A DNA stretch of 64,000 nucleotides from Ooceraea biroi. Its lineage: Eukaryota > Arthropoda > Insecta > Hymenoptera > Formicidae. Positions 1 through 14,279 of the stretch are shown here, one piece after another. The number at the start of each line of letters is the position of its first letter. The stretch's first letter is position 1. Location of the stretch: the NCBI RefSeq assembly GCF_003672135.1, contig NC_039506.1, positions 6,014,001-6,078,000 of the forward strand, written 5' to 3'. The notes under the pieces are model-generated. The model was given only the letters and a program-made list of their open reading frames with translations. It did not search any database and was not told where the DNA came from. Made by a program: the position numbers and the translations under genes.

Positions 1-2440
1 GATAAAAATTCATAATTATTTGATCACAAAATGTCACTCATGCTGTCATAACGAAGCAATTGCTATTTTATTAGCCATAAATAATGAAAAGACATGATTA
101 TACTTAAGTTTCTTACATGGATATGATTATTAGCATAAAAAGAAGAAATATTTGTATTAAGCGAACGAAATGAAAACAAGAACAAATCATTAACGCTGTA
201 AGATAAAAATTTGATGTTATCGCTTTAAATTGACGCTTTTATTATTTAAATTAATTAATTAATAATGTAACTGCCACAAAAGTGGTCTTCATATTTTATG
301 AAGCGAGACTCGTTGATGCATGATTAACATGCGCGAGTAACGAGGAAGGGATAATTAACTTTAACGCAAATTTGCACGCTCTTAACACTATATAATATAA
401 GGGCATTGTACAGGTATTGAGGAAAGTTAGAGTGACTGTTTCCGTAATAACGTTATACGTACAGTAAGCAATTCATCGATGTAAAACGTCAATAAGAACC
501 AAAAATGACTTTTTCATCCAAACTGATATTTTTTTCCTTTATTATTCAACACGTTAATATAAGATATTGCATGAATGCTTCAACTCTTTTTTACGTATAC
601 AATATTCAACGAATCATTATTTAATCTGATATTTCGAACGATGTTACATTATTAACAATGTCGCGACGCGTAATAAATGTTCCTGCTTGATAAATTGTCC
701 CGTCGTGTCGTATCTCAATATCATCGCGAAAACCTTGAGGCAGTATACAAGCTGTGATACGCAAATTTCATGGGAATATATGAGAAGTTAGTTCATGAGA
801 GCAACATATATTAATAATATAAAATTAATAATATTAAATAAAAACGCGTGAAAGTCTTCGGTATAAAATATAGTTTTCTGTAGAAGTTTCAATCGAATTA
901 GAAATGAAAAACTCGATTTTCGCCTCGAGAAATTTGTTATTTACAGCCAATATAATAAATGCTGGACGTTTTATACGAGTCCCTTTAATATTTCATGAGA
1001 CAGCATCCCACTGTAGAGACGAGATTCATAAAATTAGCATAATATAAAAGAGAGAACAAAAGTACCGTCGTATATATACATATACAAATATAAAAATATG
1101 AAGACACGATAAATAAATGAGAGAAATGTTTGCCAGAACATGGTCGTTCAAATAAGAATAAGCGTATCGTAATGCGAAGAACGAGCGAGTAATCGTAAAC
1201 CAGAGGGAAGCTCGTTTGTTTACCTTGCACCGAAGAGCGAGGAGTATGAAAGTGGAGTATGAAATCGCTAAGAAAAATAAAAAAGTTAAGAATAAGACGA
1301 ACGACGGAGATTGCTACGCTCTGCATCAACTGCGTTTACATTTTGGGCATTTATTCAATATTTTCCGAACTCGGCAAGTTTAATGCTATTTATGTAACTC
1401 CTTAATATTTACAATAAATACTCGATATCGTATTAAAAAATCCTCTTTAGCCATGTCACACGTCGCGACAATACAACACGTTACGTATAAGGGCAGCTAT
1501 TTAAACAAAGAATATTTTATTCTAATTTTGTATGGCTTGTTTAATATACACGTGATGACGTCATCGTAGTCCATTAATGTAAATGAGAGATTATGGGACA
1601 TTATATTAATGCTCCACAGAGAGATGCATCACGCGCGATAATAATAGCATCATTTGATGACCCTAATAACGCGACAAGAAAAAATGTGTCATCGCTGGGA
1701 TTTACGGGACGAGCGTCATGGATTTCCCGCGTGAAGGTATGCTTTGAAAAATGTAGTATTAATAAAGATTCTGCTCTTTCATAAATCCGAGGTCCATTCT
1801 TAAACGCCATGGGGGATTCTGTATTACAAAAGATATCAAACAAGGGGAGACAGTAGACAAATTAAAAAAACTGAATAATTAAAGATTAAGAAGCAAATTG
1901 AATCAGAAGGTAGAGCAAACGGTATCGTCAACTGAATGTCTCACGTATCACATTTCATAACAAGTGAGATCAATCGATCAAATGGATATGATTCTTCGCG
2001 CAATACGATCAAGATAAAATAAAATCTCTGTGAACTTGGCAGCCTGTAATTGCTCAGTTGAAAAGTCCAAATATGCAAAGTAAGCAACTTCGTCAGTTAG
2101 CATAATTTTACAGTACACGGTACAGTTAACGGTACAGCTACAAATAAAAAGTAGAAGCACTACATACATATATACAACTACAAATGATTCTGAATCAATA
2201 TATATCAATATATATCATCGAAATTTCTTTAGTTGTTTTCTTATAGTCGTGTGCGAACCACTTGTTCAAAACGCTAATTTTCCTTGCGTTAAACTACTAA
2301 AAAAAAGTTATTTTTACTACGAAATTTAATTTATTAAAACTGGTGTGCCAGATTTATACAGGTCAGAATATATTCACCTTAAAACCTGTGTCATATCTGT
2401 GTGGAGGAAACGCGGACGTGGAATTCGCGAACTGCAGTAG
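1..2440. other. AT-rich non-coding stretch
   Basis: No exon, RNA gene or transposon is recognisable on either strand. The short open frames here are low-complexity or are each other's antisense shadows. A perfect 12-bp palindrome containing the CRE core TGACGTCA lies at about 1554-1565. I see nothing else specific. Confidence 0.5.
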
Positions 2441-2460
2441 TCCGCTAATCAGAAACGCGC

Positions 2461-2495
2461 TATAAATACGGGAATTACGATATCCCCATCACAGA
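2461..2495 (+). promoter_or_regulatory. candidate TATA/initiator core promoter
   Basis: TATAAATA starts at 2461. An arthropod-like initiator, TCACAG, has its A at 2491, exactly 30 bases downstream, which is canonical core-promoter spacing. Short ATG frames follow at 2572 (24 codons) and 2647 (80 codons); neither resembles a known protein. The spacing makes the pair plausible, but a chance match in AT-rich DNA cannot be excluded. Confidence 0.35.
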
Positions 2496-2499
2496 GCGA

Positions 2500-3349
2500 C
2501 GTTACGCGTCCAGACGTATATTTCCGTCAACGTAAAAGCTTCCGGTCCGATACCCAACACGTGCATTATTCATGAGGATGTGGGCGTCGCGCGCAATAAT
2601 TTCATGGGATCGACGTGCATCCGATAGGCTCATATTGGGCGTGTAAATGCGGGCGTATACGTACACGCACGTAGCAGCGCATACGGATCGAACGGATTAC
2701 AAGATCTCGAATGCAAGTATCTCAAGCTCGAATTTAGAATGTATCACGCGTTACACACGGATTACCTGTCTTGGAAGTCGCATGTATCCAATTGGAAAAG
2801 TTTGCATAAACGTAAATATCAGCTCCTATTCGAATCCCAATAAAACCTACAATACTTCGAAACTATACTATAAAGTAAATATTTCTTAAACATAAAGTTG
2901 AGACAATGTTTATATTTGAACATCATTTGCAATAAAAATCTTGCTATTATTTAAACAGATGCTACATAAAGTAACTCCGGAATAGATAACCAGTTTTGAT
3001 TACTAAAAACATATCCTGTTTTTAATTAAAAGATTTTTAAAAAAGGCTAATACTATTTTGATATTTTCTTTCATCAAATATTGTTTTTAGAATAAACCAT
3101 ATATAATCTTTACAAAAATTTTGTTTAGAAGTGCAAAGATTTGGAAAATAATAAAGATAACATAATCGACCGTGTAACAAGTAATATTAACAAACATCGA
3201 TAATATTGAGTTAGCATAATTAGAAAATAGTGAATTATTAAAAAATAAAACGACACTATTAAGCTCGATCGGTTTAACAAAGTTTAACTGGTTTAGTGAA
3301 TTAATCGCGGCCGATATTCGACTCCGGATCAGGACAATCGAATAATGCA
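2500..3349. other. non-coding stretch downstream of candidate promoter
   Basis: This is moderately AT-rich sequence that would be the 5' transcribed region if the 2461 promoter is real. The 80-codon frame at 2647-2889 shows no recognisable domain. Nothing else is supported. Confidence 0.35.
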
Positions 3350-3780
3350 CAAGTGAATCACCTCCGTCGCGAGCGCACGCGGGAGGGTTAAAGTTCGACG
3401 CAGAGTGTCAGATCTCCGAGGCCCGATCGAGACAGATATCCGTACGATGTGCGCGTCAACGAGTCGCCGACAACTGCGCGTCGCCGCACACGTGCATCGT
3501 CGTGCGGTCAACGCACGTGTGTGCAGACACCGCGCGATTACTCTAATTGCGCCGGGATGCCGGCCGCAAACGGCGCGCAATCTCGCCGATGGAGCGGGGC
3601 GAGGCGCGGTGATTCAGTCAGCCGCAAAAACGACTCATTACATTAATGAAACGATCTCGTCGGGGGCGGCGGCATTTTTATCGTGCGCGCGATCGCGCGC
3701 GGAAATCGCGTCACGCGCGCTAATAATAGCGCAGTTTTCGCGGCGCGACGCTGCGCGATTACTCAACCGCCCGTATATCG
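3350..3780. promoter_or_regulatory. CpG-rich island
   Basis: The sequence is abruptly GC- and CpG-rich (many CGCG and GCGC words) inside AT-rich DNA. Open frames exist on both strands simply because stop codons are scarce, and none resembles a protein family. In low-GC insect genomes such islands often mark promoters or 5' exons; that role is inferred here. Confidence 0.35.
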
Positions 3781-6700
3781 CAACAAGTCAAAGTCCTGCG
3801 TTTTGCTTCAATTGTTCAATCGATATATTCGCGAGCTCATTGTTGCGTGAATCTGTAATTCGCGGTATCTCTGAGCAGCACGAGCAAATTTTGCATGTTA
3901 CGTTGGGCGAAATGTGATTATTGAAATGCGCTCGTGCCGATTACATCAATCATACTTTAATGATTGATCTACTTTTTTAATTCATCTATATAGGAAAGAT
4001 CTGTAATACAGTATTGTGATTTATAAAACACGGGAAGTCGTTAATTTAGGATTAATTAAACGTGATTTTGCATACCAACGTGGAATAGAGTCTGCCTGGG
4101 AAAATTTGGCTATGAGAAAGATCCTGAATGAATCATGAACGAAATTAATTAATGCGAAAAATTTAATTATTGTACATACATTTTTAGTCATAATTATGCA
4201 ATAATGAAAACCGTTAATTTATGCTTCACATCGGGATTTAATCTCCGTGACCTTATTGTGAATTGCCACTTTTAGATATGAAAATGTAAACGGTTTCATT
4301 TTCGATACATACATGTAACGGGTCAGATTTCCATCCACGTTTTCACAGTGCAAATGTTCAAAGATTCGTCAAAGAGCATCAATATTGAATAATAGCGTCG
4401 CGTACGCTCATTCATCGCAATTAATAAACCACTATTGATTGCAACTGCACTATCGATTGTCACTTTGACTCAAACGAGAACAATTATCGGCCTTTTTGTA
4501 CAGCGATGTGCGGACGTTCCACTTTGCATAATAACGCACGTGTTCCGCATTGACAACGAGTATCCATTGGGAAAACGGAAACTTAATAGCTGGGAGATAG
4601 CCATGCGAGTAACGCACGCTGAGAGACGATTATTTCGCGCACAATGAAGTCCTTTTGTGCACGTTACGCGATGAAGTCCTGTTCTCTGGGAGACAATTCG
4701 TTCGCATTCGCTTCAATAACGGCGACTATTACGCACCCGTAAATTATCGACGCACGCGTATAAACCGCCTCTCGCTTATTAGTATTATCTGACACACGCA
4801 CGCGACTACTTGTACAAGCGAGTTATTGATCCTCGATGATTTACACGCAAGCATAACGGCGAAATGTGAACGTAAATGTAGATGAATCACTGAGCAGATC
4901 GTTCCCGGGAAGAGGAGCCCGAGGTATGTTCGCACGTTCTGAATTGCTGCTCAGAAATCATATCCATGGAATGATGAGCATTCCCCATGCATAACTGTAT
5001 AATCGTGTAAAATTACTACTAAAATATAATTTTCAAGAAATTGCATTGCTCTTGGCAGCTGTTTCAGTTGCCAAATGTTTTCGCAACATTTCTTGATTTG
5101 ACGTAGAAAAACATACAATCCCACCAAGCATCTTTTCACCCAGCATCTAAAATAGGTATTTATCATTTTGCTTTTTGTTCTCCATGTTTAAAGCGTTATA
5201 AAATTATTTCGCTAATATTGGAGACTAGACTCAGCGAGAGCTGCAATTCTCGATGCAGACATTGATGTAACAACGAGACGAATATCACAACGTCGAAATA
5301 AATGTATCCTTTTTATTTTCCAACGGACGACGTCAAAACATAAAAGACGACGTCATGTGCGCCGTATTTTTGTCGAGTGCTAAAATTAGCCACGATATTC
5401 GAACCTTAATGGAGCGTTCTCCGTTCACTTGACAGTGAACCGAATTGATTGTTGCCACTAGTTGATTCACTTATCTCGCCTGGTGGACAGTGGACATGGT
5501 CAAAGGCGGAATGCGGACTCTCGATCCACCGTGAGCCAGGAACTCTTGTCCTCGAGAGGCAAGGAACATGTGCACTTGGTCGATGGGATCATTGATTCAC
5601 GTCGAAAAAAAGTTCCGTCGCGAAGCGGCGATCCGACGTGCATAAGTCTCATGAGATAACACGATAAATAACATCGACGCGGTCGGTGGAAATATTCAGC
5701 TGGAATCTGGAACGGGGTCGACCAGGCCTCTCCCGTTCCATCTCCTCCTCATTCTGCTTTAATTTATACGCCGTATATTTTTCGAGGTTTCGGAAAACTC
5801 GCATGCATCACCGAGGGTTCTTTCGTCATTAATGGCCCGTTCGCGCGGAAAAGACAAGCTCGATCGATCATATCTTCACAAGCAAGAATCTGCGTAGTAT
5901 CGTTAATAAGTCACCTGCAGTTATTCTTAAACGTTTAAATACTGACTGCGTAATAAAATTGCATTAAATACGCAGTACACGGGGAATAAAAAATAGATTC
6001 ACGCACACGTTGACTTATCGCGATATTTCTGACGTCGGATAGTCTATTTTAGGAGATAATACCATTATAAGATTCTTAATGGGTTATAAATCACGCTGTT
6101 ATCTTAACCTGCCTCAAAAAGAGCCTATTACGAACTGCAGTTAAGCGCATTATCGCACGTTACTAATGATAATGACTATCAAAATTAGCGCTGTTCAAAA
6201 CAATCGTTGTTTTTATTACAAAGAAGCAGAACAAGTCCGCGCTCTCGTGCTACGTGTATCCGATATTAAATCTCTCATTTACAATTAGCTTCATTTCGTT
6301 TACTGTCGGCATTAAATATCTCCACATTAAACAAATAAGATTGACCAAGTAAAGCTGAATAAACCTAAAATTGAATAAAGGATTAGATCTATCTCTATCC
6401 ATAAACGAAACGACAATGTATTGCACAATCAAGCGCGCTATGCCTCTTTTTCTCGATATTTTATTAGGCCATTAACTAAGTAATAGCTCGTGTCTAAATG
6501 GCGAATCAAACTAAATACATACTTATGACAAAACAATATAGCTTGTATATTAACTTTATAGCAGGATAGACAGTCTTTAAAAAAAGTTTTCCAAAACAAC
6601 TATAAAATCTGCGCCTGCAGATAATGGTTCTCGCAAAATATATTGAGTGTGTATTTAATAATCCGCAGTCTATCACCGGCCGATATCTAAACGATGCACG

Positions 6701-9700
6701 AGCTCCATCGAGGGCAGATGCTCTATTCGAATCAACGCACAGCAGGCGTCTTCTAGATCATCTACGTGCGTACCGAGCTGTAAACTGACGCCATGAATAC
6801 CGGAGGAAACTCACTTAAATTTGTGTCGGATGAATAGGCGCGATCGCGCGGTTTCGCGCGACGATCGCAAGCTCATCGAGCTTTATTCGAGGCGGTCGTC
6901 TGCGAGTGGGAAAATCAGAGCTTTTGGCAGCGGAATCCGCCTCCTCCTGGAATTCCTAACACTCCACGTTGCTACGTCGATATCGGGAGAAAAGGAGGCT
7001 CGTCGCCAACAGGTACGAGAGCCGCACCAGCAGAGTCTCAAATTACCCGGACGACCTCCCTTCCTCCCCTCAGCCCTCTTCGAGTCGGTTTCCCTCGAAA
7101 TCAATACCGCGACCACGATTGATAGCGTATCCCTGGAGGTTCCCGGAGTGGTTCACCTATATACGTAAGTAAAATAAACGAAAGAAACGTCGTCGTCGCC
7201 GCCTCGACCACGACGACATGACGACGGTGGTCTCTGCAATCTCTATTAAAAAGCTGGCGGGCAATTTCTCGCCTACTAGAAACGTAATAGTCCAGACAGC
7301 GAGGCACAGTAAAGGAGCGCGCTCGAATGCGCGCGGAGAAACGAAGGGAGAGATTCTATTCTTCACGACAAGACCGTTCCTTCTCCTCGATGGAAGATTG
7401 AGAGCGCGCAAATGCGCTTGACGTACCACTAAAATTAACGCACCCAGCTATGCTTGACCCATTAACGAGGGTGAAGGGAATTGGCGTCTCTGAGCGCCAG
7501 ACGCGTTTCGCTAATTGCATCGAAGCGATCATTAACGTCGTCCATGAGTAAATTTGCCACGCGTCGCACATCTTTGGACCGGATTGTCTGAGATTTCACA
7601 GGCTGCGTAATTTTTTCACCCATGTTGTAGAAAAATTTCTTAATAAACTGCTTAAATCGTGTTCGTTTCATTTAATCCGGCATCACAAATGCGTCATAAA
7701 TGCGTGTTAAACGTAAAACGGAATGTTAATTGAAGAAATTGAAGAAAATAAAGTTATTAATCAGAAGTAAAACTAATTCTGCTAACAAGTGAAGATAGTA
7801 ATTTCCAGATCTTTACAGATAGTTATTTTCTAGTCTTACTCCTTGAAGAATTCAATTCAAATATCAAATTTAAATAAACCGATGTCAGAAAGACCAGTTT
7901 CTAGTACGAGTTTCTCGAATTTAAAGTAGATACCAACCGGCTCTTTATCGTTTTACGTTTCACAGGTCAAGTACGTAACTGCACACGTAAAAAGAATAAA
8001 GGCGACAGATTTCTATCTCATGTACATTTCTCACGGCGGTTATTTTCTTTCCCAACAAGATAGACATATATAATCGTCCCTTGCCTCCGTTAAAAAAAAG
8101 AAATGAAAACGAGAGATAAAAGAAATCCCGATTGTGCAAAAGTTAGATGAGATTGGAGGCTCCGAGGTCTTCAGGTTCCAACCATCGGCCTTTGGGCCCG
8201 AAGAGAGACTCAGGGAAAAAGTTTTTCTCCCTTTTTTCGCGACGGCGCCAGCGGTTATCCTTAAACGTCAGCACGAGAAGTATCTCACGTCACTACACGA
8301 GATATTTTTCCGACAAGTCGCAGATGGCTCCAAGGATGTGATGTCCCTGACAGGCGCTAATACGAGACTCCTCTTCGACAGGTGCGTTTACTCGCGAGAA
8401 GCGAGTTTTAAGCGAGCTTGAGAGGGTTGCGTCGTTACTAATCATCGTCACCAATTGTCGTCGTAAATTGTCGCGATTATTATATATCTGTCACAATTCG
8501 TCAGAAAACATTAACGTTTGTGTTAACATCTAATAAATATACTTCAATATAGTTGAATGAGCAGTTCAATATTTCATCGAGACTTTGAAAACTGAAGTCA
8601 ACCCTTTTTTTAGAACGTTGAAATATTCATAAACTGTGAATATTTCAAATTGCATCCGCAAGCATGAAAGCTCGTTGGTCTGCATAGTTTGCGCGCTATC
8701 TGCATACCGTTTGTGTGCGTGGAAAACTAAATTGTGTAGGCCTCGCGTGAATGTGGACTATTTTCGTTCGCGCTTGGATGTCGAACAGTGTCCGAAACTG
8801 TAATAGAGTGCAAACCAACGGCGTTAGCGGGGTCTCGAGATGACGTTTGTTCGATACGAGAACGAGTATCGCAAATAGCGATGCGGTGGTTCGCGTTCGC
8901 TATTTTTATGTCGTGCTCAGATCTCGATCGCGCTGTGAAATATCATCTATCGCTAGAATAACCGGATCTCTAACGTACAAAACGGCGAACGCGATACGTA
9001 CCAAACATAAATAACAAAAAGTGAGATATCACACGTTAAAACGCGTTAAACTACGCTTTAAACCTTTGTAATCCATGAAACATTCTTCCGCAAAAAGGAA
9101 ATGTCATAAAAAAATATTTTATACTAGTCAATCGCGTGACGAATATCAAGATTAAATAATGAAATGTTCTGTAAAAGCGATATATATCCGTGACATCAAC
9201 AATTTACTTTCACGTACGAGAATCAGCTTATTCTAGTCAATAATGATAGCAAATTCTATCACCAAAACTGTTCTTATGTGTTTACTGATTAATAAACACT
9301 GTACATAATTTAGTCGTGGTGACTATTCAAGACAGCTAAGGCAAGTTTCATATGCAATGCTCTTTCATTCGTCGATAAAAACAAATTCGTTACTGGGATG
9401 TAAATACCGAATTCTTATCTGCTCGGTGACATTCAGCAAATCACTTTAATTCAAATCACTTGAAAAAGCAGAGACGCAATAACATTGGTAATTACCAACG
9501 CTAATTATTTTGATATACGCATCAAGACACGCTTGTGATAAACTTTGTTCCTGCGGTAAATACATGATATGAAACATTGAAAACGCATGGAACAAACCGT
9601 AAACAAACCTGAAAAATGCATGATTTGAAATCTGAAAAATTTGATGTTTTATTTGGAGCACGCCCATAAAGTCTCGCGTTCTTGCTGCGTAAATTGCAAG

Positions 9701-12700
9701 ATCAACTATGATTAAGGACGGCGTTTAAGAAGCGAGCAACGCGTTATCGCGAACATGTTATCTTAATCGAGCAGAAATATTCTCGTCTTCTCGCCACGCG
9801 AGGAACGTAGAGCGTACAGCGGATATATTCGTCATCGGCAACGAAGGGCTAAAAATCCATAAGAAACGCACACCATCCTTCTTCCTCTCTGTTTTCCCTG
9901 GCTCGATTAGTCATCGAGACACAGTCCGAGTAGCTGAAGAAGAAACTGGCGTCCGTGACTCTCGTCACGTCGTCACGAACGCCTGGATCGTCGAGGTTGC
10001 ATTCCGCACGGCAAAGAATGCGTGTCAATAATATGCGTAATGCGGAGAGAAGAATATCCCGAAATATTTATATCCGCCAACAAGAAAAGAATAGAAAAGA
10101 AGTTCCCAGCGAGAAAGAATTTTCAATAATCTTGACGAAAAATTAGACCTATTATTTCACGCAAATAATGGGAGCCGCGTTGCTGGCAATTGTAATTCAA
10201 TCGCTAAATAAGTTAACAGATATGGCTGCACAAGTAATTCATTATATCAATGCATTAATTGCAGTTGCGAGGTATTATATTGTATTAACATTGATACATT
10301 CATCTTTTGATTAACTCGCAGTCGATACTACAATAGAAGCTTTACGCCAGTATAGTCACTGACATGAATTAGGAACTTCGATATTAACACATTCATCATG
10401 ATGTTAAATCTATCAATGCGATTATACAATATTAGTGTTCCAGCCGATGTGCAATATGACATGATACATCGACGTAAAATTATACATTATCATAACACAC
10501 AATCCATCATCTCGCCGGACTGTGCTTAATTTCACCGAAGGCAATGCGATATGATTTTATTACGAAGTCTGGCGAGATTCAGCGAGAATTAGCGAAAGTG
10601 CGATGATAGGATATCTCAGCCCAACTGCAATGATTCTTGCTGAGTAACCGAAGAAGCACTAAGTCGGACAATGTCATATCAGCAACCGATACGCTGAATA
10701 TGTCTAGTGCCTCATTTTAACGTGAGCACTTCCTGCCACGCGTTGGCGTGACCGAAACAAATATAATACATGCGGACAGCTTTCATATCTCGTCGTATCA
10801 AGGCCGCTTCACGTCCGGCGAAACTCGTCTTCGTGACTATCGTCACGTTCCATCGATCGTCCGGATCTAGAGGAGCACGTATATAATCGCGCATTTTGCA
10901 GCAGCTCTGGAAGCTAAAGAAACAAACGCTCGCGAGAAACACGGGACTTCAGAAGGTTGACAAACTTAAAATGTGACGCGGATCGATTCTCGAAATAATA
11001 TCCATCGCGTGACCGCTCGCGCCCCGAGCCATGGCATGCATATGCATGACGTGAGTTACGTAACAAAGTCGAACAACAAATTATCCACCTGCCGTCCTAA
11101 CGCAGCAACGTGGATCGCGTTTACTCGGGTAAATGCACCCGCGACGAAAAAGGCAAACATGGCGCAAGCGCAAACTCACGACACGACCGATACTTGAGGA
11201 TTTTCATTACTAGGGCAAGAGAAGAAGAGAGCGATCCTGATGCGCAAGCGTGCCCTCCTCGGGCCAAGGGTTTCTGCACAGAGTAACCCGAGAGAACCCC
11301 ACAACCGAGACAATTTTTACTCGTATAAATGTTCCTAAAATATTATAAAATAATATATAAATATTATAAATATTATAAAATAATATATGTAAATTTATGT
11401 TGAGTCAGAAATACTCAGCGGAAGTTTGTATATAGTGACATGATTTGTTTGAAGAAAACATTTAGAAACGCAATCGCCCTTCAGGAGAGAATGATTTAAA
11501 TCATTAAAAAATTTAACAAATCTATCAAATTTTACCAAGTTTAAACCAAATTTCTGTTTTGCCTTGAAGAAAAGAAACATTCGTCGCTCGAAAGACTCTT
11601 AGATGATGCCAATGAGACGATGAGCGTGAAACTGAATCGACTGGTGCAAAATCGAAATGATCACTATGTCCGAGCGACTTGATGATGGTCAGTGATTTGG
11701 CTGTGCTCGCACTCGTGTATTCGCACGGTATTTCGCACAAAACGCGTATATAAAATGCGTGCTAAATGTGCCGATTGTGTGGCTTTTACATATCGGGGTT
11801 AACAAACCGCCGACGATGCAAGAGCCGGATACACGCGGTATTAAACGTGCATGAGTCACCGCGTCGCCACAACAGACGTCGACGATGCACATTCCACATG
11901 ATTTCTTTCTTCCCACGAAGGAACGGAAACACGAGACGCTCTCGAATTAGGCGCCAGGCAAATACTCGCATCATAATACGCTATCATGTCTTCGTGCAAT
12001 CGATTTTATCTGAAAGACGAAGGCAAGGCCTTGCACGAAGAAATCGCCAGCACGTAATGAAAAAGATCAAAAGAATTCACGATACGTGAAATTGTCACTT
12101 GAAATCGTCTTTCTTTCCTTTAACGTTTGCGAATCGTAGAACAGTTAACGATAAGCGGCACTGCGAAATTATTTGATGCCAAAAAATGGAACGATTATTG
12201 AAACGGTTGATTATTTAGAGTGCTTCGCGTTAGTTAGCTCGCTTAAAGATTCTTTTCACGAGTTAACAAACCTTCATATTTATTCATTCCTTAATGAATA
12301 TGCTGAAAAGTGTATCGCGTTACCGGACCACGAGCACCTAAATATCTTAAGACGTCCCTGGGCTGAGGTCGAGTACCTTCTTCGATCCACGTCTAAATAT
12401 CTAGATATCTTATCACGAATAGTGTAAGTACGCGAGCGGAGTATAGGTCACGCAGCCGATTCCGATGCACTTGCCAACATAATTTTCCAAAACAATGAAA
12501 TCAAGAAGACGGCAGATATCCTTCCGTTCTCTTGCATTTAAATGAAATTTTTCGGCCATTTTCACGCGTCACGCTTATTTAAGCAATGCAACATTTCCGG
12601 TGTTATGAAATCTGGAAGAATTTCCATTAACAGAACTTGCTTGTAATGCAATACGTGCATTAAATGCAGTAAAAATAAACACGTCGCTTATTTCCACGCG

Positions 12701-14279
12701 ACACTCGACCGAACAATATTTTTCTTTTTCGTTAATGGTCGAAGGAAAGTATGGGTGCGCCATGTATGGACGTCGCTCGCGGCTCTTCCTCAGAAGATGT
12801 GTGACGTAATTCACATTAGAGGATAAACGTTAAACGCAGAGAAAATAAAAACCAGCCTATTTGGATTTCAAAGGAAGAGGAACATCGCACTAATGTGCGT
12901 GTCTCGACCTACGCGAGAGAGAGATTTCGGCGTTAAAATTATTCAAAATATTCTTTCCGCATTCATCACATGAATTATGTAATCTTCAGCAGCAAAATTG
13001 ATGCATGATGCGTAGTATCATCGCTAATCAATTTTGTTAAAATTTCATGTTCGTGTTTTAATAATGTCAGTCCGGAATCGGCAAATTTTTAATTTAATAA
13101 CAATTATATAGATATATTATATGGTACTGTGAAAAGATACGTGAAGTGCGTTTATCTGACAATTTTGTTATCTTGCAGCGATGAGCTCGAATATTGACAA
13201 CTCGACTATTGACGGAGTAGCCCATTTACACTAGATATTGACTCGGATTCTATAGACCTCGTGCGTCCGCACGGAGCTAACTTGTAAAGTATTCGATGTT
13301 ATAACGCTAATTTAAGCCGCGCGGCTTTAACAAGTAAAATCATTCGCGCCATCACACACGACAAATTGTCGTAACGACAATGCAACAATCTTTCCAACGG
13401 GAGCGTTGAGAATAATCGACGAAAGAGAGGCGGCCAACCGAGGAAAGCGCTCTAAGAGCTTTCGAATACAATCAGTCAGTCGGACACGCATTGAAATTCA
13501 AACGCATTCAAATACGTGTGTAATATAGAAAGAGATGTTTTTTTAGCGGAATTCAAAGGGGCGGCTTGAAACCTGGCACTCGGAGGATTGTTCGCAACAG
13601 CGAGCGACAGATTACTCTCCTCTGAAAGGGAGCAACAACTAATAGCTCGCAGCAAAAGCGAGGAGGCGGTTAGATAGTTCGCATTATCGACCGAAGGCGA
13701 GCGCGATAAAAAAAGCGGTTATATTTCACGCGCGGCTCCGATGAAGCAACCCCCCGCCCCCTTCGCCCGGCGCGAAACGGAGCGCATGTATGTACAACCT
13801 TAACCTTTTAATCAGGGCTATTTTTTCATGATGACGTCTCTTACTTTCACATAACACGTGCATAACGGAAGTGTATAAACGATCCAGAAACGTATAAAGT
13901 TTTATAAAGAGACATGCATCGCGTATTTTAAAAGTGCATTAAAGGGCTAGAAAGTCTGAAAAGAAGATGAACCGCATGGAAAAGCGTACAAGGAAAGAAA
14001 TATGAGGATATAGAAATTTAAAAAACTTACAGAGCGTACTCTCTCCTTGCAAAGTGCGTATCGAAAACTTTAATGACTTGTTGATTAACTGTATAATGAA
14101 GTTAGTAGATAATCAACGCATTAACTCCAATGTCACCAATGACTCAAATACGATGAAACGCAGTTTTCCGGCGATAAAATCGCGCGCAATTCGCACGGCT
14201 ATTTTTACGCTTATTAATTTAATTAATGAGTTAGTTTAATTTAAGAGGTAATTTGCACCTCTCCTCCCTTAACCGCGTT
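3781..14279. other. long non-coding stretch, intergenic or intronic
   Basis: About 10.5 kb of mostly AT-rich DNA. Open frames longer than 60 codons (for example 6821-7168, 8134-8421, 11766-12089 and 12173-12427, all plus strand) lack recognisable domains and mostly have antisense partners. An imperfect AT-rich tandem repeat occupies about 11,330-11,395. It could be the intron of a minus-strand gene whose first exon lies at 14.5 kb. Confidence 0.4.

Noticed and set aside
3405..3917. 170-codon plus-strand open frame
   Set aside because: It lies in a GC-rich island with open frames on both strands, has no recognisable domain, and its composition follows the island rather than coding sequence.
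6821..7168. 115-codon frame ending near a GTAAGT donor
   Set aside because: The donor near 7166 is reasonable, but three frames and the antisense strand are equally open and no family is recognised. It is not enough for an exon call.
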